64,000 nucleotides of DNA. Origin: Duganella alba. Its GTDB lineage: Bacteria > Pseudomonadota > Gammaproteobacteria > Burkholderiales > Burkholderiaceae_D. Position 1 is the stretch's first letter, and every line of letters begins with the position of its first letter. The translations under genes were made by a program, and so were the position numbers. Where the stretch lies: assembly GCF_009674495.1 (NCBI RefSeq), contig NZ_WKJN01000019.1, forward strand, positions 1-64,000, written 5' to 3'. The notes beneath the pieces were generated by a model, which worked only from the letters and a program-made list of their open reading frames with translations, was not told the origin of the DNA and ran no database searches. Of this stretch, positions 15,575 to 24,718 are shown piece by piece.

Positions 15575-15718
15575 TGTTCCATTCTACCCCTTAGAAGGTG
15601 GAAACAAGAACATTCCCGAGGTTCCCCCAGGCACACGATGACAACTGGTGCGCGCTGTTTCAGATGACGCGCCGGGCCATTGTATTGTCCGAGGCACCCA
15701 GTAAAACGCATGAGTCCG

Positions 15719-17107
15719 ATGAGCAATTTAAAGATTTACAACACGCTGGCGCGTGACAAGCAGACCTTCGTACCTGTCGAGCCGGGCAAAATCCGCATGT
15801 ATGTCTGCGGCATGACCATCTACGACTACTGCCATATCGGCCACGCCCGCATGATGATGGCGTTCGACGTCATGTACCGCTGGCTGATGGCGTCCGGTTA
15901 TGAGGTCACCTACGCGCGCAACATCACGGACATCGACGACAAGATCATCAAGCGCGCGGTGGAAAACGGCGAGACCATCTCGCAGCTGACCGGCCGCTTC
16001 ACTCGCTACATGGACGAAGACACCACGGCGCTGGGCATCCTGCCGCCGACGCTGGTGCCGCGCGCCACCGAATACGTGCCGCAGATGCTGGCGCTGATCG
16101 AAACGCTGGAATCGAAAGACCTGGCCTACCAGGGCGAGGACGGCGACGTCAACTACGCGGTGCGCAACTTCCCGCAATACGGCCGCCTGTCGGGCAAGTC
16201 GCTGGACGACCTGCGCGCCGGCGAGCGCGTCGATGTCAACACCGGCAAGCGCGATCCGCTCGATTTCGTGCTGTGGAAGGCGTCCAAGGAGTCCGAGCCG
16301 GAAGAGGTGAAGTGGGATTCCAAGTGGGGCAAGGGCCGTCCGGGCTGGCACATCGAGTGCTCGGCCATGTGCTCGGCGCTGCTGGGCGAGCATTTCGACA
16401 TCCACGGCGGTGGCGCGGACCTGCAGTTCCCGCACCACGAGAACGAAATCGCGCAGTCGGAAGGCGCGTTCGGCCGCAAGATGGTCAACTACTGGGTGCA
16501 CAACGGTTTCGTGCGCGTGGATAACGAGAAGATGTCCAAATCGCTGGGCAACTTCTTCACCATCCGCGACGTGCTGAAGAAATACGATGCGGAAGTGATC
16601 CGCTTCTTCATCCTGCGCGCCCACTACCGCAGCCCGCTGAACTATTCGGACGCCCACTTGGACGACGCCCGCGTCGCGCTGACCCGCCTGTACACGGCGC
16701 TGGACGGCGTGGACGGCGACGGCGCCGCGCTGGATTGGCAGGAGGCGCACGCCGTGCGTTTCGCCGAGGCGATGGACGACGACTTCAACACGCCGCTGGC
16801 GCTGGCCGTGCTGTTCGACCTCGTAAGCGAGCTGAACAAATCGAAATCGCCGCTGCTGGCGCGCCAGCTCAAGGGCCTGGCGGACGTGATCGGCCTGCTG
16901 GCCCGCACGCCGCAGCAGTTCCTGCAGGCGGCCGTGGGCGGCGAGGGCGGCGATGACGCCGGCATCGTCGACGCCATCGCGCGCCGCGCGGAAGCCAAGA
17001 AGGCCCGCAACTTCGCTGAATCGGACAAGATCCGCGCCGAACTGCTGGCCCAGGGCGTGGTCCTCGAAGACAAGCCTGACGGCACCACCAACTGGCGCCG
17101 CGCATAA
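15719..17107 (+). CDS. cysS: Cysteinyl-tRNA synthetase
   Basis: Class I synthetase of about 462 residues. HIGH motif in DYCHIGHARMMMAFDV, zinc-binding Cys and His residues (MYVCGMTIYD, HIECSAMCSALLGEHFDIHGGGADLQFPHHENEIAQ) and KMSKSLGNF signature are all present. The start at 15719 matches the family start MSNLKIYNTL; ATG at 15710 and TTG at 15680 are in frame but extend beyond relatives. Attaches cysteine to tRNA-Cys in the cytosol. The DNA glycosylase gene follows after 2 bases. Confidence 0.96.
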   Translation: MSNLKIYNTLARDKQTFVPVEPGKIRMYVCGMTIYDYCHIGHARMMMAFDVMYRWLMASGYEVTYARNITDIDDKIIKRAVENGETISQLTGRFTRYMDEDTTALGILPPTLVPRATEYVPQMLALIETLESKDLAYQGEDGDVNYAVRNFPQYGRLSGKSLDDLRAGERVDVNTGKRDPLDFVLWKASKESEPEEVKWDSKWGKGRPGWHIECSAMCSALLGEHFDIHGGGADLQFPHHENEIAQSEGAFGRKMVNYWVHNGFVRVDNEKMSKSLGNFFTIRDVLKKYDAEVIRFFILRAHYRSPLNYSDAHLDDARVALTRLYTALDGVDGDGAALDWQEAHAVRFAEAMDDDFNTPLALAVLFDLVSELNKSKSPLLARQLKGLADVIGLLARTPQQFLQAAVGGEGGDDAGIVDAIARRAEAKKARNFAESDKIRAELLAQGVVLEDKPDGTTNWRRA

Positions 17108-17109
17108 CT

Positions 17110-17769
17110 ATGGTCAACGCCAAGGACAACGAGGGCGCAGGCAGCCCGGTATCGGCCGTGCCGCCGTACTGGGAGCAAGCCAAGATTGAGCTCATGAAGC
17201 GGGACCGCATCATGAACAAGCTCATCCCGCAATTTGGCGACCTGCACCTGGTCGGCCATCACGACCCGTTTACCACCTTGGCGCGTTCCATCGTCGGCCA
17301 GCAGGTGACCGCCAAGGTGGCCGATGTCGCCTGGAAGAAATTGCTGGTGATCAGCCCGAAATGTACGCCGGCGCAAATCATCAAGGCCGGCGCCGAGCAG
17401 TTGAGCGCCTGCGGCCTGTCCAAGCGCAAGACCGAATACATCCTCGACCTGGCCGACCACTTCAAGAACAAGCGCGTGCATACGGCCCAGTGGGACCAGA
17501 TGGACGACGAGGCGGTGATCGCCGAGCTGGTGCAGATCCGCGGCATCGGCCGCTGGACAGCCGAGATGTTCCTGATATTTAATCTGCTGCGGCCCAATGT
17601 TTTGCCGCTGGACGACCCCGGTCTGATCCAGGGCATCAGCCAGAATTACTTCTCCGGCGAGCCGGTGTCGCGCAGCGATGCGCGCGAGGTTTCCGCCAAT
17701 TGGGAGCCTTACCGGACGGTAGCCACCTGGTACTTATGGCGTAGTTTGGATCCGGTTGCTGTAGAATAG
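17110..17769 (+). CDS. DNA-3-methyladenine glycosylase (AlkA-like, HhH-GPD)
   Basis: 219 residues, HhH-GPD fold: helix-hairpin-helix LVQIRGIGRWTAEMFLIF followed by catalytic Asp in NVLPLDDPGL. The segment DPFTTLARSIVGQQVTAKVADVAWKKL is the conserved DNA-binding helix of AlkA-type enzymes. It lacks the N-terminal domain of E. coli AlkA, as in many short bacterial homologues. Removes alkylated purines in base excision repair. Likely cotranscribed with cysS. Confidence 0.92.
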   Translation: MVNAKDNEGAGSPVSAVPPYWEQAKIELMKRDRIMNKLIPQFGDLHLVGHHDPFTTLARSIVGQQVTAKVADVAWKKLLVISPKCTPAQIIKAGAEQLSACGLSKRKTEYILDLADHFKNKRVHTAQWDQMDDEAVIAELVQIRGIGRWTAEMFLIFNLLRPNVLPLDDPGLIQGISQNYFSGEPVSRSDAREVSANWEPYRTVATWYLWRSLDPVAVE

Positions 17770-17853
17770 ATACTCTAATCGCTGCGCGAGGCCTTTTTGT
17801 GTCCGTCACAAGGAGCCAACTGAGCCGCAGCCGAGAATAAACACGGAGGTACA

Positions 17854-18828
17854 ATGACCAAAACGACTTTCCTCAATTTTGAGCAACCGATTGCTGAACT
17901 CGACGGCAAGATCGAAGAATTGCGCTTCGTCCAGGACGATTCGGCAGTCGATATCTCTGAGGAGATCGACCGTCTGGCCAAAAAGAGCCAGCAACTGACC
18001 AAGGACATCTACGCCAAGCTGACGCCATGGCAGGTCTCGCAGATCGCGCGTCACCCGCAACGTCCATACACCATGGACTACGTGAACGAAATCTTCACCG
18101 ACTTCCACGAACTGCACGGCGACCGCACCTATGCGGACGACCTGTCGGTGGTCGGCGGCCTGGCGCGCTTCAATGGCCAGGCCTGCATGGTCATCGGCCA
18201 CCAGAAGGGCCGCGACACCAAAGAGCGCGCCATGCGCAACTTCGGCATGCCGAAGCCGGAAGGCTACCGCAAGGCCATGCGCCTGATGAAGCTGGCCGAG
18301 AAGTTCGGTATTCCGGTGTTCACCTTCGTCGACACCCCGGGTGCGTTCCCGGGCATTGACGCGGAAGAGCGCGGCCAGTCGGAAGCGATCGGCCACAACC
18401 TGTACGTGATGGCGGAACTGAAAGTGCCGCTGATCGCCACCATCATCGGCGAAGGCGGCTCCGGCGGCGCGCTGGCGATTGCCGTGGCTGACCAGGTCAT
18501 CATGCTGCAATACGCGACCTACTCGGTGATCTCGCCGGAAGGTTGCGCCTCGATCCTGTGGAAGACCTCCGAGCGCGCCGCCGATGCGGCCGAAGCGCTG
18601 GGCCTGACCGCACACCGCCTGAAAGCCATTGGCCTGATCGACAAGATCGTCAGCGAACCGCTGGGCGGCGCGCACCGCGATCCGAAACAGATGGCAACGC
18701 TGCTGAAACGCGCGCTGGCCGACTCGCTGCGTCAGTTCCACGGCATGAAAACCAAAGACCTGCTGGAAGCCCGTCACGAGAAGCTGATGAGCTACGGTAA
18801 GTTCAAGGAAACCACGCCGCAAGAATAA
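17854..18828 (+). CDS. accA: Acetyl-CoA carboxylase, carboxyltransferase alpha subunit
   Basis: 324 residues, highly conserved: FLNFEQPIAELDGKIEELRF at the N-terminus, DFHELHGDRTYADD, FVDTPGAFPGIDAEERGQSEAIG and IIGEGGSGGALAIAVADQV. With AccD it forms the carboxyltransferase that makes malonyl-CoA for fatty acid synthesis. Preceded by a strong GGAGG ribosome site; 84 bases separate it from the glycosylase gene. Confidence 0.97.
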   Translation: MTKTTFLNFEQPIAELDGKIEELRFVQDDSAVDISEEIDRLAKKSQQLTKDIYAKLTPWQVSQIARHPQRPYTMDYVNEIFTDFHELHGDRTYADDLSVVGGLARFNGQACMVIGHQKGRDTKERAMRNFGMPKPEGYRKAMRLMKLAEKFGIPVFTFVDTPGAFPGIDAEERGQSEAIGHNLYVMAELKVPLIATIIGEGGSGGALAIAVADQVIMLQYATYSVISPEGCASILWKTSERAADAAEALGLTAHRLKAIGLIDKIVSEPLGGAHRDPKQMATLLKRALADSLRQFHGMKTKDLLEARHEKLMSYGKFKETTPQE

Positions 18829-18849
18829 TTCCGCGCGACGTGAACACCG

Positions 18850-18873
18850 ACCGGGGGCTTGTGCCCCCGGTTT
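18850..18873 (+). terminator. Hairpin after accA, possible weak terminator
   Basis: Perfect 9-bp stem (ACCGGGGGC/GCCCCCGGT) with TTGT loop but only a three-base T run after it, 16 bases before the tilS start. Termination would be partial; it may only reduce tilS expression relative to accA. Confidence 0.5.
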
Positions 18874-18889
18874 GCATTTGGAGCAGACA

Positions 18890-20296
18890 GTGAAGCAGCA
18901 GAAGCCAACCCTTACCTCAACCTTTGAACAAGCTGTCGGCGCCGCGCGCGCCCAGAGCGGCGCGGGCGAGGGCGCGGCCCGGCGCATCGCCGTCGCCCTC
19001 AGCGGCGGCCTGGACTCGTCGGCCCTGCTGCACCTGGCCCACGCCTACGCGCAGGCGCACGGCGTGGCGCTGTACGCCTTCCACGTCCACCACGGCCTCA
19101 GCCCCAACGCCGACGCCTGGCTGGCCCACTGCGAACAAGCCTGCGCCACCCTGGGAGTCACCTTCGAAGCGCGCCGCATCCAGCTGCAAGACCAGAAAAA
19201 GTCCGGCACCGAAGCGGCCGCCCGCAAAGCCCGCTACGCCGCGCTGGGCACGCTGTGCCACGAACACCAGGTCAACCTGCTGCTGACCGCCCACCACCTC
19301 GACGACCAGGCCGAAACGGTGCTGTTGCAACTGCTGCGCGGCTCCGGTCCGGCCGGCCTGTCCGGCATGGACGCCGCCAACGCCGCGCCCGACCTGCTGA
19401 ACAACGCCACGCTGGTGATGGCCCGTCCGCTGCTGCCGGCCTCGCGCAAGCAGCTGGAGGCCTATGTCGCGCAGCACAACATCAGCCACATTCACGACGA
19501 ATCCAACGACGACCCACGCTACGCCCGCAACGCGCTGCGCCACACCGTGATGCCGGCGCTGGAAGCGCATTTTCCCGGCTTCCAGGAGCGCTTCGCGCGC
19601 AGCGCCCAGCACGCGCAATCGGCCACCCGTCTGCTGACCGAGCTGGCCGAGCAGGATCTGGCCGCCGCGCTGGACGGCGACACCCTGGACATCAGCAAGC
19701 TGCGCGCACTGAGCCAGGACCGCAGCTACAATCTGCTGCGCCACTGGTTTGCCACGCGCGGCTACAGCATGCCGAGCACCGCCTGGCTGTCCGAAATGCT
19801 GACCCAGCTGCTGGAAGCCAAATACGATGCACAGCTGCTGGTCACGCATCCAGACTGCCACGTGCGCCGCTACCGCGACCGCCTGCACCTGACGCCGAAG
19901 CTGGAAGAACTGGAAGGCGAACGCGAAGACCAGTTCGACGACAAGCCCGGCACCAACTTCATCTGGAACGGCGAAGCCGAGCTGTCCTTCCCGGCCTACG
20001 GCGGCGTGCTGCACTTCGAGCCGGCCGACGAAGGCTTTGATCCCGCCTGGCTGCGCAGCCAGCCGCTGCTGATCGAGTTCCGCCGTGGCGGCGAACGCCT
20101 GAAGCTGGCGCCGAACCGCTCCACGCGCCCGGTCAAATACCACTACCAGGCGCTTAACATCCCGGCCTGGGAGCGTGGCCGCCTGCCGGTGGTCAAAAAT
20201 GCAAAAGACCTGCTGTTCGCCGCCGGCATCGGCATGGACTGCCAGCATGTCGGCGCGGGAGCAGGGCGGGTGCGTCTGCGCTGGCAAGCTGTATAG
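18890..20296 (+). CDS. tilS: tRNA(Ile)-lysidine synthetase
   Basis: About 468 residues. PP-loop SGGLDSSALLHLAHAY near residue 35 and the typical FHVHHGLSPNADAW, LLTAHHLDDQAETVLLQLLRGSG and NDDPRYARNALRH motifs, followed by the C-terminal TilS substrate-binding domain (FRRGGERLKLAPNRSTRPVK). I chose GTG at 18890 because GGAG lies 6 bases upstream; TTG codons further 5' are in frame. Converts C34 of the CAU-anticodon tRNA-Ile to lysidine. Confidence 0.95.
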   Translation: MKQQKPTLTSTFEQAVGAARAQSGAGEGAARRIAVALSGGLDSSALLHLAHAYAQAHGVALYAFHVHHGLSPNADAWLAHCEQACATLGVTFEARRIQLQDQKKSGTEAAARKARYAALGTLCHEHQVNLLLTAHHLDDQAETVLLQLLRGSGPAGLSGMDAANAAPDLLNNATLVMARPLLPASRKQLEAYVAQHNISHIHDESNDDPRYARNALRHTVMPALEAHFPGFQERFARSAQHAQSATRLLTELAEQDLAAALDGDTLDISKLRALSQDRSYNLLRHWFATRGYSMPSTAWLSEMLTQLLEAKYDAQLLVTHPDCHVRRYRDRLHLTPKLEELEGEREDQFDDKPGTNFIWNGEAELSFPAYGGVLHFEPADEGFDPAWLRSQPLLIEFRRGGERLKLAPNRSTRPVKYHYQALNIPAWERGRLPVVKNAKDLLFAAGIGMDCQHVGAGAGRVRLRWQAV

Positions 20297-20440
20297 ACAT
20301 TAACCCCCTATCTGCCGAATTTTGTATGTAGATATGTCTATTCAGTATGAGATTATGAGTTTTTTGACTTGTTATTTTGCACTGCGGCAGGTAGAGTTTA
20401 GGGTTCCATTTACCTTTATTTGAGCGGAAAACTCTCTGTT

Positions 20441-21688
20441 ATGGCTTTAATCGTGCACAAATATGGCGGTACGTCGATGGGTTCGACGGATCGTATCAAG
20501 AACGTCGCGCGGCGCGTCGCCAAGTGGCATGACGCCGGGCACCGCATCGTGGTCGTGCCGTCGGCAATGTCGGGCGAAACCAACCGCCTGATCGCCCTGG
20601 CCAAGGAAATCCAGGCCCAGCCGGACCCGCGCGAACTGGACATGATCGCCTCGACCGGCGAGCAGGTCTCGGTCGGCCTGCTGTCGATGGCGCTGCTGGC
20701 GATTGGCAAGAAAGCCGTGTCCTACGCCGGCTGGCAAGTCGCGATTAAAACCGATTCCGCATTCACCAAGGCCCGCATCCAGTCGATCGACAACGAAAAG
20801 GTCAACCGCGACCTGGACGATGGCAAGATCGTCATCATCACCGGTTTCCAGGGCGTGGACGAGGGTGGCAACATCTCGACCTTGGGCCGTGGCGGTTCGG
20901 ACACTTCCGCCGTGGCGATCGCCGCCGCGATGAAGGCCGACGAATGCCTGATCTTCACCGACGTTGACGGCGTCTACACCACCGACCCGCGCGTGGTGTC
21001 GGAAGCGCGCCGGCTGAAGGCGATCACGTTTGAAGAAATGCTGGAACTGGCGTCGCTGGGCTCGAAAGTGCTGCAGACCCGTTCGGTGGAATTTGCCGGC
21101 AACTACCGCGTGCCGACCCGCGTGCTGTCGTCGCTGACCGACCCGATGCTGGACCTGGAAGTGGAAGCCAACTCGGGCACCCTGATTTCGTTTGAGGAAG
21201 ATAAAAACATGGAACAAGCAGTCATCTCCGGTATCGCCTTTAACCGCGATGAAGCCAAAATCACCGTGCTGGGCGTGCCGGACCGTCCGGGCGTGGCCTA
21301 CCACATCCTGGGCCCGGTGGCCGACGCCAACATCGAAGTCGACATGATCATACAGAATCAGTCGGTCGACGGTAAAACCGACTTCACCTTCACCGTGTCG
21401 CGCAACGACTACGTGCGCGCGATCGACGTGCTCAACAGCACCAAGGAACAACTGGGCGCTGCCAGCATCACCGGCGACGCCAAAGTGTCGAAAATCTCGG
21501 TGGTGGGCGTGGGCATGCGCTCGCACGTGGGCGTGGCCTCGCAGATGTTCCGCACGCTGTCGGAAGAGGGCATCAACATCATGATGATCTCGACCTCGGA
21601 AATCAAAATTTCCGTGCTGATCGACGAAAAATACATGGAACTGGCCGTGCGCGCGCTGCACAAAGCGTTCGAGCTGGAAAAGGCATAA
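20441..21688 (+). CDS. lysC: Aspartate kinase
   Basis: 415 residues starting MALIVHKYGGTSMGS, the family start. Kinase motifs GFQGVDEGGNISTLGRGGSDTSAVA and FTDVDGVYTTDPR, then two ACT domains at the C-terminus (from about residue 265) that bind lysine and/or threonine for feedback control. Phosphorylates aspartate for lysine, threonine and methionine synthesis. Stands alone behind a 140-base AT-rich leader in which I could not identify a convincing promoter or riboswitch. Confidence 0.97.
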   Translation: MALIVHKYGGTSMGSTDRIKNVARRVAKWHDAGHRIVVVPSAMSGETNRLIALAKEIQAQPDPRELDMIASTGEQVSVGLLSMALLAIGKKAVSYAGWQVAIKTDSAFTKARIQSIDNEKVNRDLDDGKIVIITGFQGVDEGGNISTLGRGGSDTSAVAIAAAMKADECLIFTDVDGVYTTDPRVVSEARRLKAITFEEMLELASLGSKVLQTRSVEFAGNYRVPTRVLSSLTDPMLDLEVEANSGTLISFEEDKNMEQAVISGIAFNRDEAKITVLGVPDRPGVAYHILGPVADANIEVDMIIQNQSVDGKTDFTFTVSRNDYVRAIDVLNSTKEQLGAASITGDAKVSKISVVGVGMRSHVGVASQMFRTLSEEGINIMMISTSEIKISVLIDEKYMELAVRALHKAFELEKA

Positions 21689-21714
21689 TTTTCTCAAAAA
21701 ACCGTCAAGTTGCC

Positions 21715-21743
21715 TTGACCAAACGGGTCGTGGTCTATACTAT
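21715..21743 (+). promoter_or_regulatory. Sigma-70-type promoter of tRNA-Ser copy 1
   Basis: TTGACC at 21715 and the A/T hexamers TATACT (21736, 15-base spacer) or TACTAT (21738, 17-base spacer). The same CCTTGACCAAACG block and spacing occur before the second tRNA copy, which supports it. Confidence 0.6.
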
Positions 21744-21800
21744 GACGGTCGTCTGCTCCAGCGCGGTTTGTTGGAAAAGACATAGTTGAGCAATCGACTA

Positions 21801-21893
21801 GGAGACGTGGCCGAGTGGCCGAAGGCACATCCCTGCTAAGGATGCATACGGCTTATACCTGTATCGTGGGTTCGAATCCCACCGTCTCCGCCA
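21801..21893 (+). tRNA. tRNA-Ser(GCU), copy 1
   Basis: Class II tRNA with acceptor stem GGAGACG/CGTCTCC, discriminator G and encoded CCA. Anticodon stem CATCC/GGATG with loop CTGCTAA gives anticodon GCT (21835-21837), reading AGC/AGU. A long variable arm and the T arm GTGGGTTCGAATCCCAC follow. The 93-nt sequence is identical to the copy at 22166. Confidence 0.97.
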
Positions 21894-21896
21894 GAA

Positions 21897-21936
21897 CAAA
21901 CAAAAAAGCCTCCCCTGCGGGAGGCTTTTTTGTTTG
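21897..21936 (+). terminator. Intrinsic terminator after tRNA-Ser copy 1
   Basis: Perfect 18-bp stem from CAAACAAAAAAGCCTCCC and its complement around a CTGC loop, containing a run of six T. A textbook rho-independent terminator, 4 bases after the CCA end. Bases 21937-22084 beyond it hold no gene that I can support. Confidence 0.93.
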
Positions 21937-22084
21937 CGCCGGACGGAGCCGGTGCGCCAAGGCGGCCGGTTCGAAAGGCTGGGCCGTGCGGGCCCAGCCC
22001 TCTCCGAATCGCCCAACTGCTGGCGCTGTGCGCCAGCTCCGCGCGCCGGGGGCGCGCGACGCCCGCGTCACCACACCGCCAACC

Positions 22085-22113
22085 TTGACCAAACGCACAC
22101 CACCCTATAATAT
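22085..22113 (+). promoter_or_regulatory. Sigma-70-type promoter of tRNA-Ser copy 2
   Basis: TTGACC at 22085 and TATAAT at 22106 (15-base spacer) or TAATAT at 22108 (17-base spacer), sharing the CCTTGACCAAACG block with copy 1. The initial leader then diverges, but the 22 bases just before the tRNA are again nearly identical. Confidence 0.65.
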
Positions 22114-22165
22114 TGCGCTCGTCTGATCTACACATGTAGAAACGACATAGTTGAGTAATCGACTA

Positions 22166-22258
22166 GGAGACGTGGCCGAGTGGCCGAAGGCACATCCCTG
22201 CTAAGGATGCATACGGCTTATACCTGTATCGTGGGTTCGAATCCCACCGTCTCCGCCA
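22166..22258 (+). tRNA. tRNA-Ser(GCU), copy 2
   Basis: Identical over 93 nt to the copy at 21801; anticodon GCT at 22200-22202, CCA encoded. It has its own promoter and terminator, so the whole transcription unit is duplicated rather than a polycistronic tRNA array. Confidence 0.97.
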
Positions 22259-22265
22259 AAACACT

Positions 22266-22290
22266 AAAACCCGCTTCGTGCGGGTTTTTT
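22266..22290 (+). terminator. Intrinsic terminator after tRNA-Ser copy 2
   Basis: Nine-bp stem AAAACCCGC/GCGGGTTTT with TTCGT loop and a run of six T. Different in sequence from the terminator of copy 1. Confidence 0.9.
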
Positions 22291-22456
22291 CATTTCTCGG
22301 CCTCCTATGTTCTGCGTCCGGCGGCATGATTTGTGCCAAGTCCCCATGTTTGGTATATTGATCTAAAAATCATATCGATATATGGTTTGCTTCGAACCAT
22401 TCATCCTTATTTAGCGAGAGAATCGCTATAAAATTTATATCAAAATAGGGCGAAAA

Positions 22457-23959
22457 ATGAACGAGAAGGACCTGGAAAAAGATCTGGCATGTCTGTGCAA
22501 CGAGCCTGACTTCCGCGCGTTGCGCGAACAGCGCTACAAGTTTGATCCGTTCAAGGTGTTGAAAGTGGAGCGTCAGGAACTGCGACATACGACCACGCTC
22601 TCCTGGCTGCTCGATCCGCAGCAGACACACGGCCTGGGCGATTCGTTTCTTCGCTCATTTTTGACGGAGATAGGCGGCGACGGCACCATGCCCGATCTGC
22701 TGATCAGCGACCAGACAGCACTCATGGGCCGCGTCGCGGTGCAACCGGAACTGCGATTGGGCGGTGAGCAGCTCCTTTCCCAGGTGATCCTGGACGACGA
22801 GGAGGCGCCAAGGGCGCGGCCCCGGGTCAATGGCGAGCTCGATGTCTTGATCGAGAGTGAAACCTGGGCGGTGGCGATTGAAGCAAAAATCGACAGCAAA
22901 GAAGGGGAAGCGCAGCTTCATGACTATCGCAGCTACCTGGATCAGCGATTCTCTGGGCACAAGAAACTGTACTGCTTTTACCTGACTGTCCACCCGGAAC
23001 CTGATGTTCTCGGGAAAAATCTGGAATGGCGCGGCATACAGTGGGGCGATCAGGTGGCCAAGGCACTGAAGTCCGCCTTGCTGGGGAAATATGGTTCGTC
23101 GCCGGAGCAGGCCCTGGCGCGCTGCCCATCGGACGAGCGGGCGCTTTGTGAATTCCTGCATCACTACATGGTGATGCTCGAGCGGCTTGCCGACGCCCTG
23201 CACGGTGTCGCCGACACCGTGCAGGTGCTGGCAGACAGGCATTACGGCACGCTGGTGGCGCTGAAAGAGGACCTGCTACGGCGGGAAAACCACCGTTTCC
23301 CTATTTTCCCCTGGTCGACCTCGCCGAGCTGGGCAAGGCAGTATTGGGAATGCCGCGACGTGCTCGATATCTTGATCCGCAGTGTGCGTTCGCCCGAAGC
23401 CAGCTTCACCGCCAGCGTTGTTCAGCGCATGATCGCGCAAGCGCCGGGTCATATGCAGGTGAGCTACCTGAGCGGGGAGGGGGCGAACAAGGCGACCATC
23501 CGTTTTGTTCCCGGAGTGTGGATGGACTGGCAGGTCACGAGCGGTGGCCAGCAAACGCCGCTGCACGCCCTGATGTTCTACCACGTGGCCTTGCGGCGTC
23601 ACAGGAAAGACATCGAAATCAAGCTCTTGTTGCCCGGCGCCGGCAATCAGCAGCTGCAGACTGAACTGGTCAGGCGACTTCTGGCAGTAAAAGAAAGTCA
23701 TGGATCGGAATACACCAGGCCCAAGGAACCCTACCTTGCGGACTTCATCGAGGGGGAGCTCAATACGCTCAAGCTCTATACTCTGTCGCTCGGATGGGAG
23801 GTGCGCGACGCTGAACTGGTCCTCAACGATGGCGCGGACGAGAAAATCGCCACATTCTGGAAGGCGGTCAATGAACACACTGACCTTCTGGAGCGCCTGC
23901 CAGGCGCACACCAGGCGGATTTTTGGGAGGATTGGGTAGCGCATCGCGCAAAACGATGA
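22457..23959 (+). CDS. PD-(D/E)XK nuclease-superfamily protein (PDDEXK_4-like), 500 aa
   Basis: N-terminal region carries ELRHTTTLSWLLDPQQTHGLGDSFLRSFL, the hallmark of the PDDEXK_4 (PF14281-type) family, followed by a nuclease core: D129 in NGELDVLIES and E142-x-K144 in AIEAKID, i.e. D-x12-E-x-K. The remaining 300 residues are unassigned, with a SEYTRPKEPYLADF-like C-terminal region. Preceded by AT-rich DNA with a TATAAAAT box and an AGGG ribosome site. Located right after a tRNA-Ser, a usual insertion spot, and at lower GC than the housekeeping block. Members often appear in defence islands, but no partner gene of a known defence system is recognisable here; the activity is inferred. Confidence 0.78.
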   Translation: MNEKDLEKDLACLCNEPDFRALREQRYKFDPFKVLKVERQELRHTTTLSWLLDPQQTHGLGDSFLRSFLTEIGGDGTMPDLLISDQTALMGRVAVQPELRLGGEQLLSQVILDDEEAPRARPRVNGELDVLIESETWAVAIEAKIDSKEGEAQLHDYRSYLDQRFSGHKKLYCFYLTVHPEPDVLGKNLEWRGIQWGDQVAKALKSALLGKYGSSPEQALARCPSDERALCEFLHHYMVMLERLADALHGVADTVQVLADRHYGTLVALKEDLLRRENHRFPIFPWSTSPSWARQYWECRDVLDILIRSVRSPEASFTASVVQRMIAQAPGHMQVSYLSGEGANKATIRFVPGVWMDWQVTSGGQQTPLHALMFYHVALRRHRKDIEIKLLLPGAGNQQLQTELVRRLLAVKESHGSEYTRPKEPYLADFIEGELNTLKLYTLSLGWEVRDAELVLNDGADEKIATFWKAVNEHTDLLERLPGAHQADFWEDWVAHRAKR

Positions 23960-24108
23960 CTGGCGCCTTGCCTGCGCGATATGACAAGTATCGATACAGG
24001 CGTCGCCGGGATGCGACGTGATTTGTCGCGTGACGCCTTATCATGAACATGCGCCGAGGGACTCCGGGCGCAACGTTGTATATGCAATTTTTAATGAAAG
24101 ATTTTTCC

Positions 24109-24708
24109 ATGACAGACAGCACCAGCATAGATACCAGGTTTACGCTCAACGATATCGAGGTCGGCTCGCGTTTGTACGAAGCGCTGGTCCGGCATGCCCA
24201 GGCCACCCAGGGCGCCCCGATTGTCTACGGCGACCTGCTGGCGCTGGCGAAAAGCCTGCATCCGGAAGACCCTGTGGTGCAACGCGCGGTGCCGGTCGGG
24301 ATCGGGATGAAACTGCTGTTCGTGGAGGCGTTTTGCCGCTCCCACTCTTATCCGAACCTGGCCTGCCTCGCGGTAAATAAACTGACCTTGACGCCGGGGC
24401 CGGGATACATCGGTGACTGGGAGGCCGACAAGCGCGCCGTTGCCGCGTTCGACTGGTCGACCGCCGACGCGCGGCTGCCCGCGTATATCAGCGAAGTGCG
24501 CTCCGCGCTGCCGAAAAAAATCAAGCGCCGCAAGGAGAACGAGGCGGACGAGGTGTGGTGGACCTACTTCAACGCCAACCGGAGCGCTTGCGCGCAGGTC
24601 ACGGCGGACGATAAGGAAGAGATCATCAATCTTCTGATGGCAGGGCTCGACCCGGCTGCTGCGCTCGAACAGGTCCTGGCCGCGAAAGCCGAATTCGGCA
24701 ACGAATAG
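24109..24708 (+). CDS. Uncharacterised protein, 199 aa
   Basis: I do not recognise a family. ATG at 24109 (MTDSTSIDTRFTLNDIEVGSRLYEALVRHAQ) is the likely start; ATG codons at 24094 and 24043 lie upstream in frame. The N-terminal half is helical with IVYGDLLALAKSLHPED and a FCRSHSYPNLACLAVNKLTL core that recalls small restriction-associated or toxin-like folds without a decisive motif; the C-terminal part has a basic LPKKIKRRKENEADEVWWTYF segment. Lies 149 bases after the PDDEXK_4 gene and 10 bases before the next gene. Confidence 0.65.
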   Translation: MTDSTSIDTRFTLNDIEVGSRLYEALVRHAQATQGAPIVYGDLLALAKSLHPEDPVVQRAVPVGIGMKLLFVEAFCRSHSYPNLACLAVNKLTLTPGPGYIGDWEADKRAVAAFDWSTADARLPAYISEVRSALPKKIKRRKENEADEVWWTYFNANRSACAQVTADDKEEIINLLMAGLDPAAALEQVLAAKAEFGNE

Positions 24709-24718
24709 CGAGCTGGCC

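Noticed and set aside
15575..15718. Long cysS leader as a T-box or riboswitch
   Set aside because: No T-box sequence or specifier hairpin is recognisable, and T-boxes are not expected in betaproteobacteria.
20297..20440. lysC leader as a lysine riboswitch
   Set aside because: Too short and without the conserved lysine-riboswitch core; feedback control by the ACT domains is enough explanation.
22259..22456. Possible attachment site (repeat of the tRNA-Ser 3' end) downstream of the second tRNA
   Set aside because: I looked for a second copy of the T-arm/acceptor end between 22259 and 26000 and saw none; no integrase gene is present in the window.
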